NCBI GenBank assembly: GCA_019240125.1
Contig: JAFAYW010000213.1
Span: 1 to 50,614 of the forward strand
DNA length: 50,614 bases
Origin: Alphaproteobacteria bacterium
GTDB taxonomy: Bacteria > Pseudomonadota > Alphaproteobacteria > ATCC43930 > CGMCC-115725
Reading direction: 5' to 3'
In this document: piece by piece, positions 24,009 to 33,119 of the stretch
How the letters are laid out: every line of letters begins with the position of its first letter
How positions within the stretch are numbered: position 1 is the first letter of the stretch
Notes under the pieces: model-generated
Told to the model about the DNA's origin: nothing
The model's database searches: none
Seen by the model: the letters and a program-made list of their open reading frames with translations, nothing else
Made by a program: the position numbers and the translations under genes

Positions 24009-25916
24009 TTAGAATTCGCGCTGCGTTGCAGCGGCGACAAAGGCATCGGCATCTGATTGCAACAACAGCCGGTCGGCGAGCAGTGCCGCCGCGCACGCGC
24101 GGACCTTAGTCACATAGAAATCCTTATTACCGTAGCGCTCTTCAAGCGAGGGACGCGGATCGCCCGCGGCCTCACGTTCGGCCCGGGTCCGCGCGAACGG
24201 CACAAACGAGCCATCGCGATCGGCCAGTTCATCGGGCTGGGCACGATAAACATTCCACCCGGTATAGGTGCCGAGCGGCACGGCGATCGATGGAGTGCGA
24301 ATGCCCGCCACCTCATTGCCGTCCGCATCCACTGCTGACACAAACGTATCGTAAAAGCGCGTCGGACCAGCCTCGGGCGGGTCGATCCAGTCGACTGCGG
24401 CGGTGATGCCGTTAGCGCCCGGCGCCACGGCAAAACCCGGGACACGCGGCATGCGGACAGCCTCGGCATTGACGGCCGTGCCATCGGCCAGGGACGGCAC
24501 TCGGCTAGGCGGCGGCTCCGTGCCGTTGGCAACCCACTCTTCAAGAGCCTGGAAAAGGGCACGCAGGGGCGGGGTCGCGCTGTGCGGATTGCGACCGTTG
24601 ACGCACGGCCCGGGGCGGGGATCGACGCCGGGCCGCCCGCCATGCTGCGTGCCGGAGATCAGATATGCCCGCGCATTTGCCGGCAATGTGAGGTCGCGCT
24701 TGCCCGAGGGGTCCATGTGAGTCAGCGAGGCGCCCTTCTGCCAGTATTCGGTGGCGCTGTTGGTCTCGATGATTTTGGGGTCGGTCGCCGCGCCGCTGAG
24801 CAACCCGGCGGTGCGGCCGCCTAACAGATCGGTCGCGCTGGCGGTACTGAACGGGAACCAATTCTCCGGGTAAAGCCGGTCTTCGTGCTGGGTCGCGGTG
24901 CGCCCCGGCATGCCGAAGCTATGATTAGCGAACACCTTGCCGGCACCGGCGACGTGGCTGAACACGCCATCGAAAACACGCTGTCCGCTCTCGTCGGCAT
25001 TCATGCCGAGCTCAAGGAAGTGTCGAAGAAACCGCCCACTTTGCGAAACGCCAAAGGCCAGTGCGTGGCTGATCTGCCCGCCGGCCTCGATAATCGGGTT
25101 GGCCTGAGCGTCACGCGTGTGCCGCAGGAACGACACCAGATCGCGCACGCTGGCATAGCCAATGCCCAGCACCTTGGCGCCGGTCGCCTCGTACCACAGC
25201 TCATAGATCTTGATCGGCTCAAACTTGCCGCCCTCGGGTAACAGGCGGATCGAGCGCTCATCGATGAATTCCCAGCCGTCGCGCGGGATGTCACGGCGCC
25301 GGTCGCTTTCGCGGTCGCGCACAGTGAGGCGGGCTTTGGGCTGGTCGGTGCTCGCGGCGGCATAGCTCAGCCGCCGCACACTGCCGTCGCCCGGGCTGCG
25401 CGTGCCGAAGTGGAACTCGTCTCGGATGCGCCGCACCATCGGCTTGCCATGTTCGAGCGCAGCCGGAAAATCGGCGCCAAGCCCGTTATTGGCGCGCGGC
25501 GCACCGGGGTCCCATCCCGACCACACCAGTGAATAGCCACGCCCCAAGGTAAAGGCGAGACCGGCATCCTCACGGGCTTTGGGGTCGTTAGTGCGGGCCG
25601 GGTCGTTGGCCGGCATGTCGTCGAGCAGGTTGAAGATGCGCTTCGAGCCACGATTGGGCACGTCGTAGACCAGGATTCCGCTGCCGCGGGTCGGGTCTTT
25701 CGGGCGCAGCATGTCGAAGTCGGTGGCGTATTCGACGAGCCCCGCGGCGTTGCGCGGCGCCTTTTCGAGATCGACGATGTCGCGATTGGCCGGGGCATTT
25801 GGGTCGAGGGTGCCGCGCGCCACCCCTTTGATCCTGATATAGGCGCCGGCGGCACTGAACTCATGGCCATCCGCGAACGGAATGATGTCGCTCACGCTGA
25901 TTTCGGTAATCGCCAT
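24009..25916 (-). CDS. Alpha/beta hydrolase domain-containing protein, 635 aa
   Basis: 635 residues, matching the large alpha/beta hydrolase family annotated as alpha/beta hydrolase domain (Abhydrolase_10 type). The N-terminal domain opens AITEISVSDIIPFADGHEFS. The nucleophile elbow is GVSQSGRFLRHFLELGMN in the middle, with the Ser in G-x-S-x-S-G, and the C-terminal part includes ISGTQHGGRPG with a candidate catalytic His. ATG at 25916 has GGAG 7 bases upstream. Members are predicted esterases or carboxyl hydrolases of unknown substrate; no signal peptide is seen here. Neighbouring enzymes point to a role in breaking down organic compounds. Confidence 0.85.
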   Translation of the reverse strand: MAITEISVSDIIPFADGHEFSAAGAYIRIKGVARGTLDPNAPANRDIVDLEKAPRNAAGLVEYATDFDMLRPKDPTRGSGILVYDVPNRGSKRIFNLLDDMPANDPARTNDPKAREDAGLAFTLGRGYSLVWSGWDPGAPRANNGLGADFPAALEHGKPMVRRIRDEFHFGTRSPGDGSVRRLSYAAASTDQPKARLTVRDRESDRRRDIPRDGWEFIDERSIRLLPEGGKFEPIKIYELWYEATGAKVLGIGYASVRDLVSFLRHTRDAQANPIIEAGGQISHALAFGVSQSGRFLRHFLELGMNADESGQRVFDGVFSHVAGAGKVFANHSFGMPGRTATQHEDRLYPENWFPFSTASATDLLGGRTAGLLSGAATDPKIIETNSATEYWQKGASLTHMDPSGKRDLTLPANARAYLISGTQHGGRPGVDPRPGPCVNGRNPHSATPPLRALFQALEEWVANGTEPPPSRVPSLADGTAVNAEAVRMPRVPGFAVAPGANGITAAVDWIDPPEAGPTRFYDTFVSAVDADGNEVAGIRTPSIAVPLGTYTGWNVYRAQPDELADRDGSFVPFARTRAEREAAGDPRPSLEERYGNKDFYVTKVRACAAALLADRLLLQSDADAFVAAATQREF

Positions 25917-26060
25917 CGCGGTGCTCCTCAGCGGTCGGGCGCCGGATCCGGCGCATGTTGATGGCGCATCATGGAACACCGGCATCCGCTGACAAGCCCT
26001 GATCGCGGGGGTTAGACAAGACCGGTTGTGCGCCACGCGGTTCGGCGGCAGGGTGCTTGT

Positions 26061-26699
26061 ATGAGCACGCCGCTGACCCTGAAGCAGCAACAGGCCCATC
26101 TGGATGAAATGCGCGCCCGGCTGGGCGCGACGCATCCTGAGACGTTGGCCGCAATGCTCGAGCTCGCCGAGATGATGTGGGCCCGCGGGCGACTCGACAA
26201 CGGCCGGGCGCTGGAGGAATTCGTCGTCGCCGAGCGGCGGCAGGCGCTCGGCGAAGAGCATGGCGACACGCTGAAGGCGATCGGCAAGCTCGCGACGACG
26301 ATTGGCGCGCAGGGCGAGCTGGACGAGGCGCGGCGGCTGCAGGAGCACATCGTCGACCTGGCGCCGCAGGTCTGGGGCGAGAAGGCCCGCGATACCTTGC
26401 GGGCGCGCAACAATCTGGCCGGCACGCTCGCCACCCAGGGCGACCTGCTAGGTGCCTGCTCGCTGTTGCAGCGTCTGATCGAGGCATTGCGCCGCGAATT
26501 CGGCGAGGAGGATGACGACACGCTGGCGGCCATGGGCAATCTCGCGGCCATCCTCTGGCAGGGCGGCGACCACCATGAGGCTTACTGGCTGCAATACCAG
26601 GTCGTCGAAATCCGTCGCCGCAGCGTCGGCGATGACGACCCGAAGACGCAGGCGGCACAAGGCGCGTTCGAGGCGATGCAGCGTCAGGACGGGATCTGA
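26061..26699 (+). CDS. Tetratricopeptide-repeat protein (kinesin light chain-type repeats)
   Basis: 212 residues made almost entirely of four ~42-residue TPR_10/TPR_12-type repeats. Each has the pattern HPETLAAM-x-LAEMM, then a second helix, then a linker with LG-x-x-H/D-D-T-L (for example GEEHGDTLKAIGKLATTI and EEDDDTLAAMGNLAAIL). Such arrays form scaffolds that bind peptides. There is no signal peptide or other domain. ATG at 26061 gives a compact start (MSTPLTLKQQQAHLDEM). It lies 37 bases before the VOC-protein gene on the same strand; a functional link is not evident. Confidence 0.82.
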   Translation: MSTPLTLKQQQAHLDEMRARLGATHPETLAAMLELAEMMWARGRLDNGRALEEFVVAERRQALGEEHGDTLKAIGKLATTIGAQGELDEARRLQEHIVDLAPQVWGEKARDTLRARNNLAGTLATQGDLLGACSLLQRLIEALRREFGEEDDDTLAAMGNLAAILWQGGDHHEAYWLQYQVVEIRRRSVGDDDPKTQAAQGAFEAMQRQDGI

Positions 26700-26736
26700 C
26701 GCGCGGTGCCGCCGGCATTGGCAAGCGAGGCATATC

Positions 26737-27591
26737 ATGCATAACGGGATCGCCGGCATCGACCATGTCATCATCGCGACACGCGACCTCGACATGGCGC
26801 GCCAGCGCTGGACGCGCCTTGGCTTTACCCTGACCACTCGCGGCCGGCACCTCGGCCAGGGCACCGCCAATTACTGCATCATGTTCGGCAGCGATTACCT
26901 CGAGTTGCTCGGCTTCCTCGAGGCCGACGAGAACGCCGACCATTTGCGCGAGTTTCTGGCGCGCCGCGAAGGAGCAATGTCGGTTGCTTTCGTACCGGAG
27001 CGCCAGGTCGAGGATGTGGCAAGGGCGTTGACCGCGGCGGGCTTGCATCCTGGGGCGCTGCGGGCGCTGGGCCGTCAGCTCGAAATGCCGGAGGGTACGG
27101 TTGTGCCGCGTTTTTCATTGCTGAGCCTGCCGCCCGAGGACACCCCGGGCCTCGATGCCTTTATCTGCGGCCACCTGACCCCTGATCTCGTGCGGCGGCC
27201 GGAGTGGCTGGTGCATCCCAACGGTGTGCTCGGCATTCGCAGCCTGACGGTGGTCACCCCTGACACGGCATCGCTGTTGCCTGCTTACGACAGGTTGTTC
27301 GGTCTGCACGAGGTCACGACGACAGACGCGGTGGCGGCGATCCGCATCGGGCCACACCGGCTGCTGTTCATGACCGAGGACGATTTCGAGACCATGCATC
27401 CCGGCGTCGATCTCGGCCCCGCCGTTCCGGACACCGGCATCGTCGCGATCGAACTGGCGATCGGTGATCGCGAGAAGACCGCGGACTATCTGACACATAT
27501 GCAGGTGCCATTCGACGAGATGCCGGATGGCCGCGTCGTCATCCCCGCCGATCAAGCCAACGGTACGATCCTGTTTCTATCGGAGCTTTAA
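26737..27591 (+). CDS. VOC-superfamily protein, Glyoxalase_3-like, 284 aa
   Basis: 284 residues with two VOC half-modules. The N-terminal one, GIDHVIIATRDLDMARQRW, ends with the strand CIMFGSDYLELLGFLE. The second begins GIRSLTVVTPDTASLLPAYD and ends VAAIRIGPHRLLFMTEDDF. The length and the first module resemble the Glyoxalase_3 group. VOC proteins bind a divalent metal and catalyse isomerisation, epimerisation or ring-opening dioxygenation. The His and Glu positions are compatible with metal binding, but I cannot pick the reaction. ATG at 26737 has GAGG upstream. It is followed by the flavin monooxygenase on the same strand. Confidence 0.8.
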   Translation: MHNGIAGIDHVIIATRDLDMARQRWTRLGFTLTTRGRHLGQGTANYCIMFGSDYLELLGFLEADENADHLREFLARREGAMSVAFVPERQVEDVARALTAAGLHPGALRALGRQLEMPEGTVVPRFSLLSLPPEDTPGLDAFICGHLTPDLVRRPEWLVHPNGVLGIRSLTVVTPDTASLLPAYDRLFGLHEVTTTDAVAAIRIGPHRLLFMTEDDFETMHPGVDLGPAVPDTGIVAIELAIGDREKTADYLTHMQVPFDEMPDGRVVIPADQANGTILFLSEL

Positions 27592-27647
27592 GGACCTCTC
27601 AGGACAGCGGGGCTCAATGCATACGGCACCGTTCTCGACCGACGCGC

Positions 27648-28853
27648 ATGGGATCGCCTGAGATGCGCCGCGCGCTGATTATTGGCGGCGGCATCGGCGG
27701 ACTCGCGGCAGCCGTGGCGCTTCAGCGTGTTGGCGTGTCGGTCACAGTGTTCGAAAAGGAACCAGCAATCGCCGAGGTGGGTGCGGGGCTGTCGATCTGG
27801 TCAAATGCAATGCTGGCGCTGCGCCGCCTCGGTTTGGAGAGCGCCGCTCTGCAGCATGGCTCGATAATCGAGCGCGTGCGCTCGGTAAATCCGAGCAATG
27901 TGGAACTCGCCGTCACGGATTTTGCGGCGCTCGGTGAGCGCGCCACGGCACCATCGATTTGCATTCATCGCGCCGACCTGCAACGCCTGCTGCACGACGC
28001 CGTCACGGCCAGTTCGCTCTCGGCGGTCGAGACCGGACGAGAATGTGTCGGATTTTTCGATGCCGGTGCGACCGTGGTTGCGATGTTTAAGGATGGTTCT
28101 CGCGAAGAGGGCGACCTGTTGATTGGTGCCGATGGCATTCATTCGGTCATCAGAAAGAGCCTGTTTGGCCACGAGGTGCCGCGTTTCGCCGGGTATTTCG
28201 CGTGGCGCGGTGTGGCGCACGAAGCCGGCTTTGACCTCCCCGCGGGCGAGGCGTTGATGATGTTGAGCCGGGGCGCGCACGCCGGCGCGTTTCATTGCGG
28301 CACCGACAGAATTTATTGGTTCCTGACCTGCAATGCGTCACCCGGCGCCGCGGCGGGCTCGCCATGCGAGGCCCGCGCCGCGATCATGAGCCAGATCGAT
28401 AACTTGCAAGTAGACTTCCGGGCTCTTGTCGACGCAACAGAAAGTGACGCGATCCTCCGCAACGATGTGATCGATCGGCCGCCTCGCCGGAGCTGGGGCC
28501 GCGGACGACTAACCTTGCTCGGCGATGCGATCCACGCGACCACACCCAATCTCGGGCAGGGAGCGTGCCAGGCGCTAGAAGATGCCGTCCTGCTCGCGGA
28601 TGCAATCAGCCGCGACACCTCGACAGAGCATGGCCTGCGGGCTTACGAGGACCAACGCCGGGCGCGGGCAAACGACGTGATCACGCAGTCCTGGCGGCTG
28701 GGAAAACTGCTGCAGACGACAAACCCGATAAAGGTTTGGCTGCGTGACACCCTCAGCTCAACGGCGTTGGGCCAAAAGTCGACGGACAAGCTGTTCACCC
28801 GCCTGCTTTGCACTGAGCTTCCGAGCCTTAAGCCCAGCACGGCCAGCGTTTGA
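27648..28853 (+). CDS. FAD-dependent monooxygenase, salicylate hydroxylase-like
   Basis: 401 residues. The Rossmann dinucleotide loop is LIIGGGIGGLAAAVALQRVG at the N-terminus, the middle DG motif is DLLIGADGIHSVIR, and the third FAD motif is LLGDAIHATTPNLGQGACQA. This is the single-component class A aromatic hydroxylase layout, using NAD(P)H and oxygen. Start alternatives are ATG 27648 and ATG 27663; the second gives the tidier MRRALIIGG opening. Position 56 bases after the VOC gene suggests a joint oxidation and ring-opening task, but that is inference. The C-terminus converges with the D-aminoacylase-like gene. Confidence 0.88.
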   Translation: MGSPEMRRALIIGGGIGGLAAAVALQRVGVSVTVFEKEPAIAEVGAGLSIWSNAMLALRRLGLESAALQHGSIIERVRSVNPSNVELAVTDFAALGERATAPSICIHRADLQRLLHDAVTASSLSAVETGRECVGFFDAGATVVAMFKDGSREEGDLLIGADGIHSVIRKSLFGHEVPRFAGYFAWRGVAHEAGFDLPAGEALMMLSRGAHAGAFHCGTDRIYWFLTCNASPGAAAGSPCEARAAIMSQIDNLQVDFRALVDATESDAILRNDVIDRPPRRSWGRGRLTLLGDAIHATTPNLGQGACQALEDAVLLADAISRDTSTEHGLRAYEDQRRARANDVITQSWRLGKLLQTTNPIKVWLRDTLSSTALGQKSTDKLFTRLLCTELPSLKPSTASV

Positions 28854-28908
28854 TCTTCCCGCGACCTCGACTTCCAACAACGCCCTGTCAGCCGGACGCA
28901 CACCCGCC

Positions 28909-30519
28909 TCATCCAACCATCCCGTCAGTGCCGCGGCGCAACACCGTGCCCGGTAGAGCGCCGGTATGCGCGGCATTGTTGATTACCACCACGCCGTTGA
29001 CGAGCACGGTGGTACGCGGCCCGCTGGGATAGCGATGCGGCGCCGCGTATGTCGCCTCGTCGCGAAAATCGGCCGGGTCGAACAGGGTTATGTCGGCCCG
29101 ATAGCCGGGAGCGAGCCGGCCCCGGTCACGCAATTTGAGCGCGCGCGCCGTACCCCCGGTCATCTTGTGAATCGCCCGTTCGAGCGGTAACAGCCCTTCA
29201 TCCCTTACATACCGGCTGATGATCTTCGGAAAGGTACCGTAGAAGCGCGGATGCGGCAGGCCTTGGCCGACAATACCGTAATCGGCGATGCAGTTTCCGT
29301 CAGACCCGACGAGCGCCTCGGGCGATTTGACGATGGTGCGGATGTCGTCTTCCGAGATCGAGGTGATCAAGACACGGGTCGCGCCACTATCAGCGATAAG
29401 GTGGTCGCAGATCTGATCGATCGGGTCGATGCCGCGCTCTGCGGCGAGTGCCGCGACGGTCTTGCCGGCGGTGTCGGGCCGGTTGGGCGAAATCGAGACC
29501 TGCACCGCTTCCCACGAGGGAATGCGGCCCCAATTGTTGAGGCCGCTATCGGCGATGTCGGCCGCGATCCCCTCGCGCGCCTCGGGTGTCGCGAGACGCG
29601 CCAGCATCGCCTCGTTGCCCCCGACCTGCACCCAGGGCGGAAGCAGGTTCTTCAGGGGGTTGGCGCCCGCCGCATAGGGATAAGCGTCACAGTCGATGTC
29701 GCAGCCCTCGCCGCGAGCTTGCGCCAGACGCTGCAACACCCGCGCGGCCTGCCCCCAATTATCGACGCCTGAGCATTTCAGGTGGACGATCTGCACATGC
29801 ACCGGAAAGGCGCGCGCTACCGCGATGGCCTCCTCCAGCGCGTCCTCCATCCGGTTCGACTCATCGCGGATGTGGGTGAAGTAGGCGGCGCGGTGTCGCG
29901 CCGCGACGGCGCATAGCGCATGGATTTCGTCCGGTTTGGCAAAGCTGCCGGGTGGGGTGAACAGCCCCGTCGATAGGCCGAGCGCGCCGGCTCGCAACCC
30001 GGCATCGAGCAATTGCAGCATCTGGTCGAGTTCGGCTGGCGTTGGGGCGCGGTCTTCCAGCCCCATCACCATCAGCCGCAATGTGTTGTGCCCAACCAGC
30101 ATTCCGGCATTTACCGATACGGCGGGAAAGGTATCGAGGTAATTCGGAAAGCTCATCTCGCGGAACGGCAGCCAGGGTGCGCCGCCGCTCAGGTAATCGG
30201 CGAGAAGCTGCGTTTTGCCCGGCAGGACCGGTGCCACCGAGTATCCGCAATGGCCGATGATCTCGGTCGTGACGCCCTGGCGCAGCTTGCTTTCGGCCTT
30301 CGGGTTGATTGGCAGCACGAAATCGGAATGTGTCTTGATGTCGATAAAACCGGGCGTGACCACGAGCCCGTCGGCATCGATGACCCGCAGAGCCTCACCC
30401 GAAAGGCCAGGGCCGAGTTCGGCGATACGGCCGCCGGCAATCGCAACATCCGCTGGCCGAGCAGGACCGCCGCTGCCATCAATGACAAAGCCGCCGCGGA
30501 TCAAGATATCCCAGGTCAT
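28909..30519 (-). CDS. N-acyl-D-amino-acid deacylase-like amidohydrolase
   Basis: 536 residues, D-aminoacylase family of the amidohydrolase superfamily. Visible: N-terminal beta sandwich WDILIRGGFVIDGSGGP, barrel opening VVTPGFIDIKTHSDF, metal Cys in EIIGHCGYSVAP, His in AYFTHIRDESNR and HVQIVHLKCSG, and Asp in LVGSDGNCI. The first His of the usual H-x-H is Lys here (IKTH), affecting the weakly bound metal site; the tight site (Cys and two His) is complete. Hydrolyses N-acyl-D-amino acids or similar amides. ATG at 30519 has GGAG upstream. Dihydroorotase- or hydantoinase-type activity on another amide is possible. Confidence 0.87.
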   Translation of the reverse strand: MTWDILIRGGFVIDGSGGPARPADVAIAGGRIAELGPGLSGEALRVIDADGLVVTPGFIDIKTHSDFVLPINPKAESKLRQGVTTEIIGHCGYSVAPVLPGKTQLLADYLSGGAPWLPFREMSFPNYLDTFPAVSVNAGMLVGHNTLRLMVMGLEDRAPTPAELDQMLQLLDAGLRAGALGLSTGLFTPPGSFAKPDEIHALCAVAARHRAAYFTHIRDESNRMEDALEEAIAVARAFPVHVQIVHLKCSGVDNWGQAARVLQRLAQARGEGCDIDCDAYPYAAGANPLKNLLPPWVQVGGNEAMLARLATPEAREGIAADIADSGLNNWGRIPSWEAVQVSISPNRPDTAGKTVAALAAERGIDPIDQICDHLIADSGATRVLITSISEDDIRTIVKSPEALVGSDGNCIADYGIVGQGLPHPRFYGTFPKIISRYVRDEGLLPLERAIHKMTGGTARALKLRDRGRLAPGYRADITLFDPADFRDEATYAAPHRYPSGPRTTVLVNGVVVINNAAHTGALPGTVLRRGTDGMVG

Positions 30520-30659
30520 GCACGCTGCTCCTTGTCACGCGGGTGGTTGATTTACAGGAAAACTCCTGGGCGCGCATTGGAGCGGCGGCGTCGCCACGGC
30601 GTTTGCCCCCGATGCGATTGCCCGGTGCGGTTGCTCGATGCGGCTGGAAGGGAAGCTGT

Positions 30660-31325
30660 GTGAAGAAGGCGGTTATCTTTGACGTTGACGGCACTCTCGT
30701 CGACTCCGTCGATCTGCATGCCCGCGCGTGGCAGGAGGCGTTGGCGCAGTTTGGCCATCCCGTCGCATTCGAGGCCGTGCGCGGGCAGATCGGGAAGGGT
30801 GGCGATCAGCTGCTGCCGGTATTTTTATCGAAAGAGGAAATCAGTAAGTATGGCAAGCAGATCGAGGAATATCGCGGCGCATTGTTCAAGCGGCAGTACC
30901 TGTCGCAGGTGACGGGCTTCCCCCAGGTCCGCGACCTCCTGCAACAGATAAAGCGGAATGGGCAGCACATCGCGCTCGCCTCGTCGGCCAAGAAGGACGA
31001 GCTGACCACCTATAAGCGCATCGCCAATGTCGAGGACCTTACTGACGAAGAAACCTCGACCGACGATGCCGAAAAATCGAAGCCGCACCCGGACATCTTC
31101 AAAGCAGCACTCGACCGGGTCGGAGTGTCAGCCAACGAAGCTGTCACGGTCGGCGACTCCCCTTACGACGCCGAGGCCGCTGGCAAGTTAGGTCTCCAGA
31201 CCATCGGGGTGCTCTGCGGCGGGTTTTCCGAGGCCGATCTGCGACAGGCTGGCTGCATTGCCATCTATCGCGATCCGGCCGACCTGCTGGCGGACCTCGA
31301 CAGGTCGCCAATCACCCGCGACTGA
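30660..31325 (+). CDS. HAD-family phosphatase, phosphoglycolate phosphatase/CbbY-like
   Basis: 221 residues. HAD motif I is IFDVDGTLVDSVDLHARAW with the nucleophile Asp and the second Asp, motif II is IALASSAKKDEL, and motif III/IV is KPHPDIFKAAL followed by VTVGDSPYDAEAAG. The helical cap between motif I and II places it with phosphoglycolate phosphatase and beta-phosphoglucomutase. The start is GTG at 30660 with a purine-rich RBS (GGAAGGGAAG) a few bases upstream. It is divergent from the D-aminoacylase-like gene. Substrate unknown. Confidence 0.88.
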   Translation: MKKAVIFDVDGTLVDSVDLHARAWQEALAQFGHPVAFEAVRGQIGKGGDQLLPVFLSKEEISKYGKQIEEYRGALFKRQYLSQVTGFPQVRDLLQQIKRNGQHIALASSAKKDELTTYKRIANVEDLTDEETSTDDAEKSKPHPDIFKAALDRVGVSANEAVTVGDSPYDAEAAGKLGLQTIGVLCGGFSEADLRQAGCIAIYRDPADLLADLDRSPITRD

Positions 31326-31463
31326 TACCCGCGGTCTCTGCGCCACAAGGGCGGGGCAGAGCCGCGCGGCCTCTCCCGATCACATTCCAGCGGCCAGTGA
31401 ACACTCGAGCCAGTGCAGCGTTGTGCAGAGCAGCAAGCATTGCGGTCTTTCGGCGAGGCATAG

Positions 31464-32126
31464 ATGAGCGAGATCGACGGCGGTCGACGTCCGACGCGAC
31501 GACAGGTGCTGGGAACCAGCGCCGCCCTGGCGGTACTCGGCTATGCGAGACCCGGCTTCCCGGCGGATGTGAACCCGTTATCGCCGCCGATGAGCGCGGG
31601 CGATCCCGGCATCGTCAATGCCGCCGTCAATCTGACCATCAACGGCACCGCACAGAGCCTCACCGTCGACACCCGCACCACGCTGCTCGACCTGTTGCGC
31701 GAGCATATCGGCCTCACGGGGTCCAAGAAGGGGTGCGACCACGGCCAATGCGGCGCCTGTACGGTGTTGCTCGACGGCCGCCGCATCAACTCATGCCTCA
31801 GTCTCGCAGTCATGCACGACGGCGACAAGATCACGACGATCGAGGGTCTTGCCAAAGGTGGCAATCTGCACCCCCTGCAAGCTGCCTTTGTCGAGCATGA
31901 CGGGTTCCAGTGCGGCTACTGTACCCCCGGACAGATCTGTAGTGCCGCCGGCATGCTCAACGAGCACAAAGCCGGCTGGCCCAGCGTCGTCAGCGACGAT
32001 CTGGCCTCGCGGCCGCAACTGACCGACGGCGAAGTTCGTGAGCGGATGAGCGGCAATATCTGTCGCTGCTCGGCGTATCCCAACATTGTCGCGGCGATCC
32101 GCGACGCCGCTGGAGAAACGCTGTGA
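31464..32126 (+). CDS. Aldehyde oxidoreductase 2Fe-2S subunit (PaoA/YagT-like), Tat signal
   Basis: 220 residues, small subunit of a periplasmic molybdenum hydroxylase. A Tat signal [19 protein letters not shown] carries the twin-arginine motif. Next comes a plant-type ferredoxin domain with [15 protein letters not shown] and NSC, then the second 2Fe-2S helical domain with [10 protein letters not shown] and NICRC. All eight cluster Cys positions appear present. It transfers electrons from the molybdenum subunit to the flavin subunit. ATG 31464 follows GAGG. The stop overlaps the next gene by 4 bases. The assembled complex would be exported by the Tat system folded, with this subunit as carrier. 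Confidence 0.93.
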   Translation: MSEIDGGRRPTRRQVLGTSAALAVLGYARPGFPADVNPLSPPMSAGDPGIVNAAVNLTINGTAQSLTVDTRTTLLDLLREHIGLTGSKKGCDHGQCGACTVLLDGRRINSCLSLAVMHDGDKITTIEGLAKGGNLHPLQAAFVEHDGFQCGYCTPGQICSAAGMLNEHKAGWPSVVSDDLASRPQLTDGEVRERMSGNICRCSAYPNIVAAIRDAAGETL

Positions 32127-33109
32127 GGGCCTTTACCTATGAGCGGCCCGACAGTGTCGCGGCCGCGGCAAGCGCCGTAGCCAACAAGCAAGGCGCCAAA
32201 TTCATCGCCGGCGGCACCAATCTCCTCGACCTGATGAAGCTGGAAGTCGAGACGCCGACGCACCTCGTCGATGTCAATCGCCTGCCGCTCGGTGCTGTCG
32301 CCGACACGCCGGAAGGCGGTCTGCGCATCGGCGCCCTGGTGCGAAACAGCGATCTGGCCGCCGATATGCGGGTGCGCCAGCGCTATCCGGTGCTTGCCCG
32401 CGCCCTGCTTGCGGGCGCCTCGGGCCAGTTGCGCAACAAGGCGACAACTGCCGGCAACCTGCTGCAACGCACGCGCTGCTACTACTTCTACGACACCAGC
32501 AAGCCATGCAACAAACGCGAGCCGGGCTCGGGCTGTTCGGCGATCGGCGGTTTCAACCGCATCCATGCGGTGCTGGGCACCAGCGATAAATGCATCGCGG
32601 CCCATCCCTCCGACATGGCGGTAGCGATGCAGGTGCTTGATGCGACAGTCGAGACTGCATTGCCGGATGGTTCGACGCCGAGCATTCCGCTGGCCGAGTT
32701 CTATCGCCTGCCGGGTGATAATCCGCAGGTTGAGACTGCCCTCAGGCCCGGTCAGATCATCACCGCGGTGACCTTGCCGCCGGCACCACCGGGCACTCAG
32801 CTCTATCGCAAGGTGCGCGACCGTGCATCGTACGCGTTCGCGCTGGTCTCGGTCGCGGCTATCGTCGACGCCGCGGCCGGCAAGATCAATTCGGCCCGGC
32901 TCGCCTTTGGCGGCGTGGCGCCGCGTCCCTGGCGCGTTCCGGATGCCGAGCACGCCTTGGAAGGCGCGGCCGCTAACCCGACCGCTTTCGCACAGGCCGG
33001 CAACGCGGTGAGCGCCGGGGGCCGCGGTTATGGCCATAACGATTTCAAGTTGCCGCTGGTTAAACGGACGCTCGCCGCCGTGCTGAACGCCGCGACCCGT
33101 CAGGCTTGA
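32123..33109 (+). CDS. Aldehyde oxidoreductase FAD subunit (PaoB/YagS-like)
   Basis: 328 residues, middle subunit of the molybdenum hydroxylase. FAD-binding segments are [16 protein letters not shown] and [20 protein letters not shown]. The PaoB-specific Cys-rich insertion is present as [20 protein letters not shown] plus [10 protein letters not shown]; in E. coli PaoB this loop holds an extra [4Fe-4S] cluster. It starts at GTG 32123, overlapping the preceding stop (GTGA), so translation is coupled. No signal of its own, as expected for a subunit exported together with the Tat-tagged one. Confidence 0.93.
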   Translation: MRAFTYERPDSVAAAASAVANKQGAKFIAGGTNLLDLMKLEVETPTHLVDVNRLPLGAVADTPEGGLRIGALVRNSDLAADMRVRQRYPVLARALLAGASGQLRNKATTAGNLLQRTRCYYFYDTSKPCNKREPGSGCSAIGGFNRIHAVLGTSDKCIAAHPSDMAVAMQVLDATVETALPDGSTPSIPLAEFYRLPGDNPQVETALRPGQIITAVTLPPAPPGTQLYRKVRDRASYAFALVSVAAIVDAAAGKINSARLAFGGVAPRPWRVPDAEHALEGAAANPTAFAQAGNAVSAGGRGYGHNDFKLPLVKRTLAAVLNAATRQA

Positions 33110-33119
33110 GGAACCCATC

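Noticed and set aside
24009-26348. Longer version of the 635-residue hydrolase starting at 26348
   Set aside because: The extra N-terminus is antisense to the TPR gene; ATG 25916 has a good ribosome-binding site and the family N-terminus.
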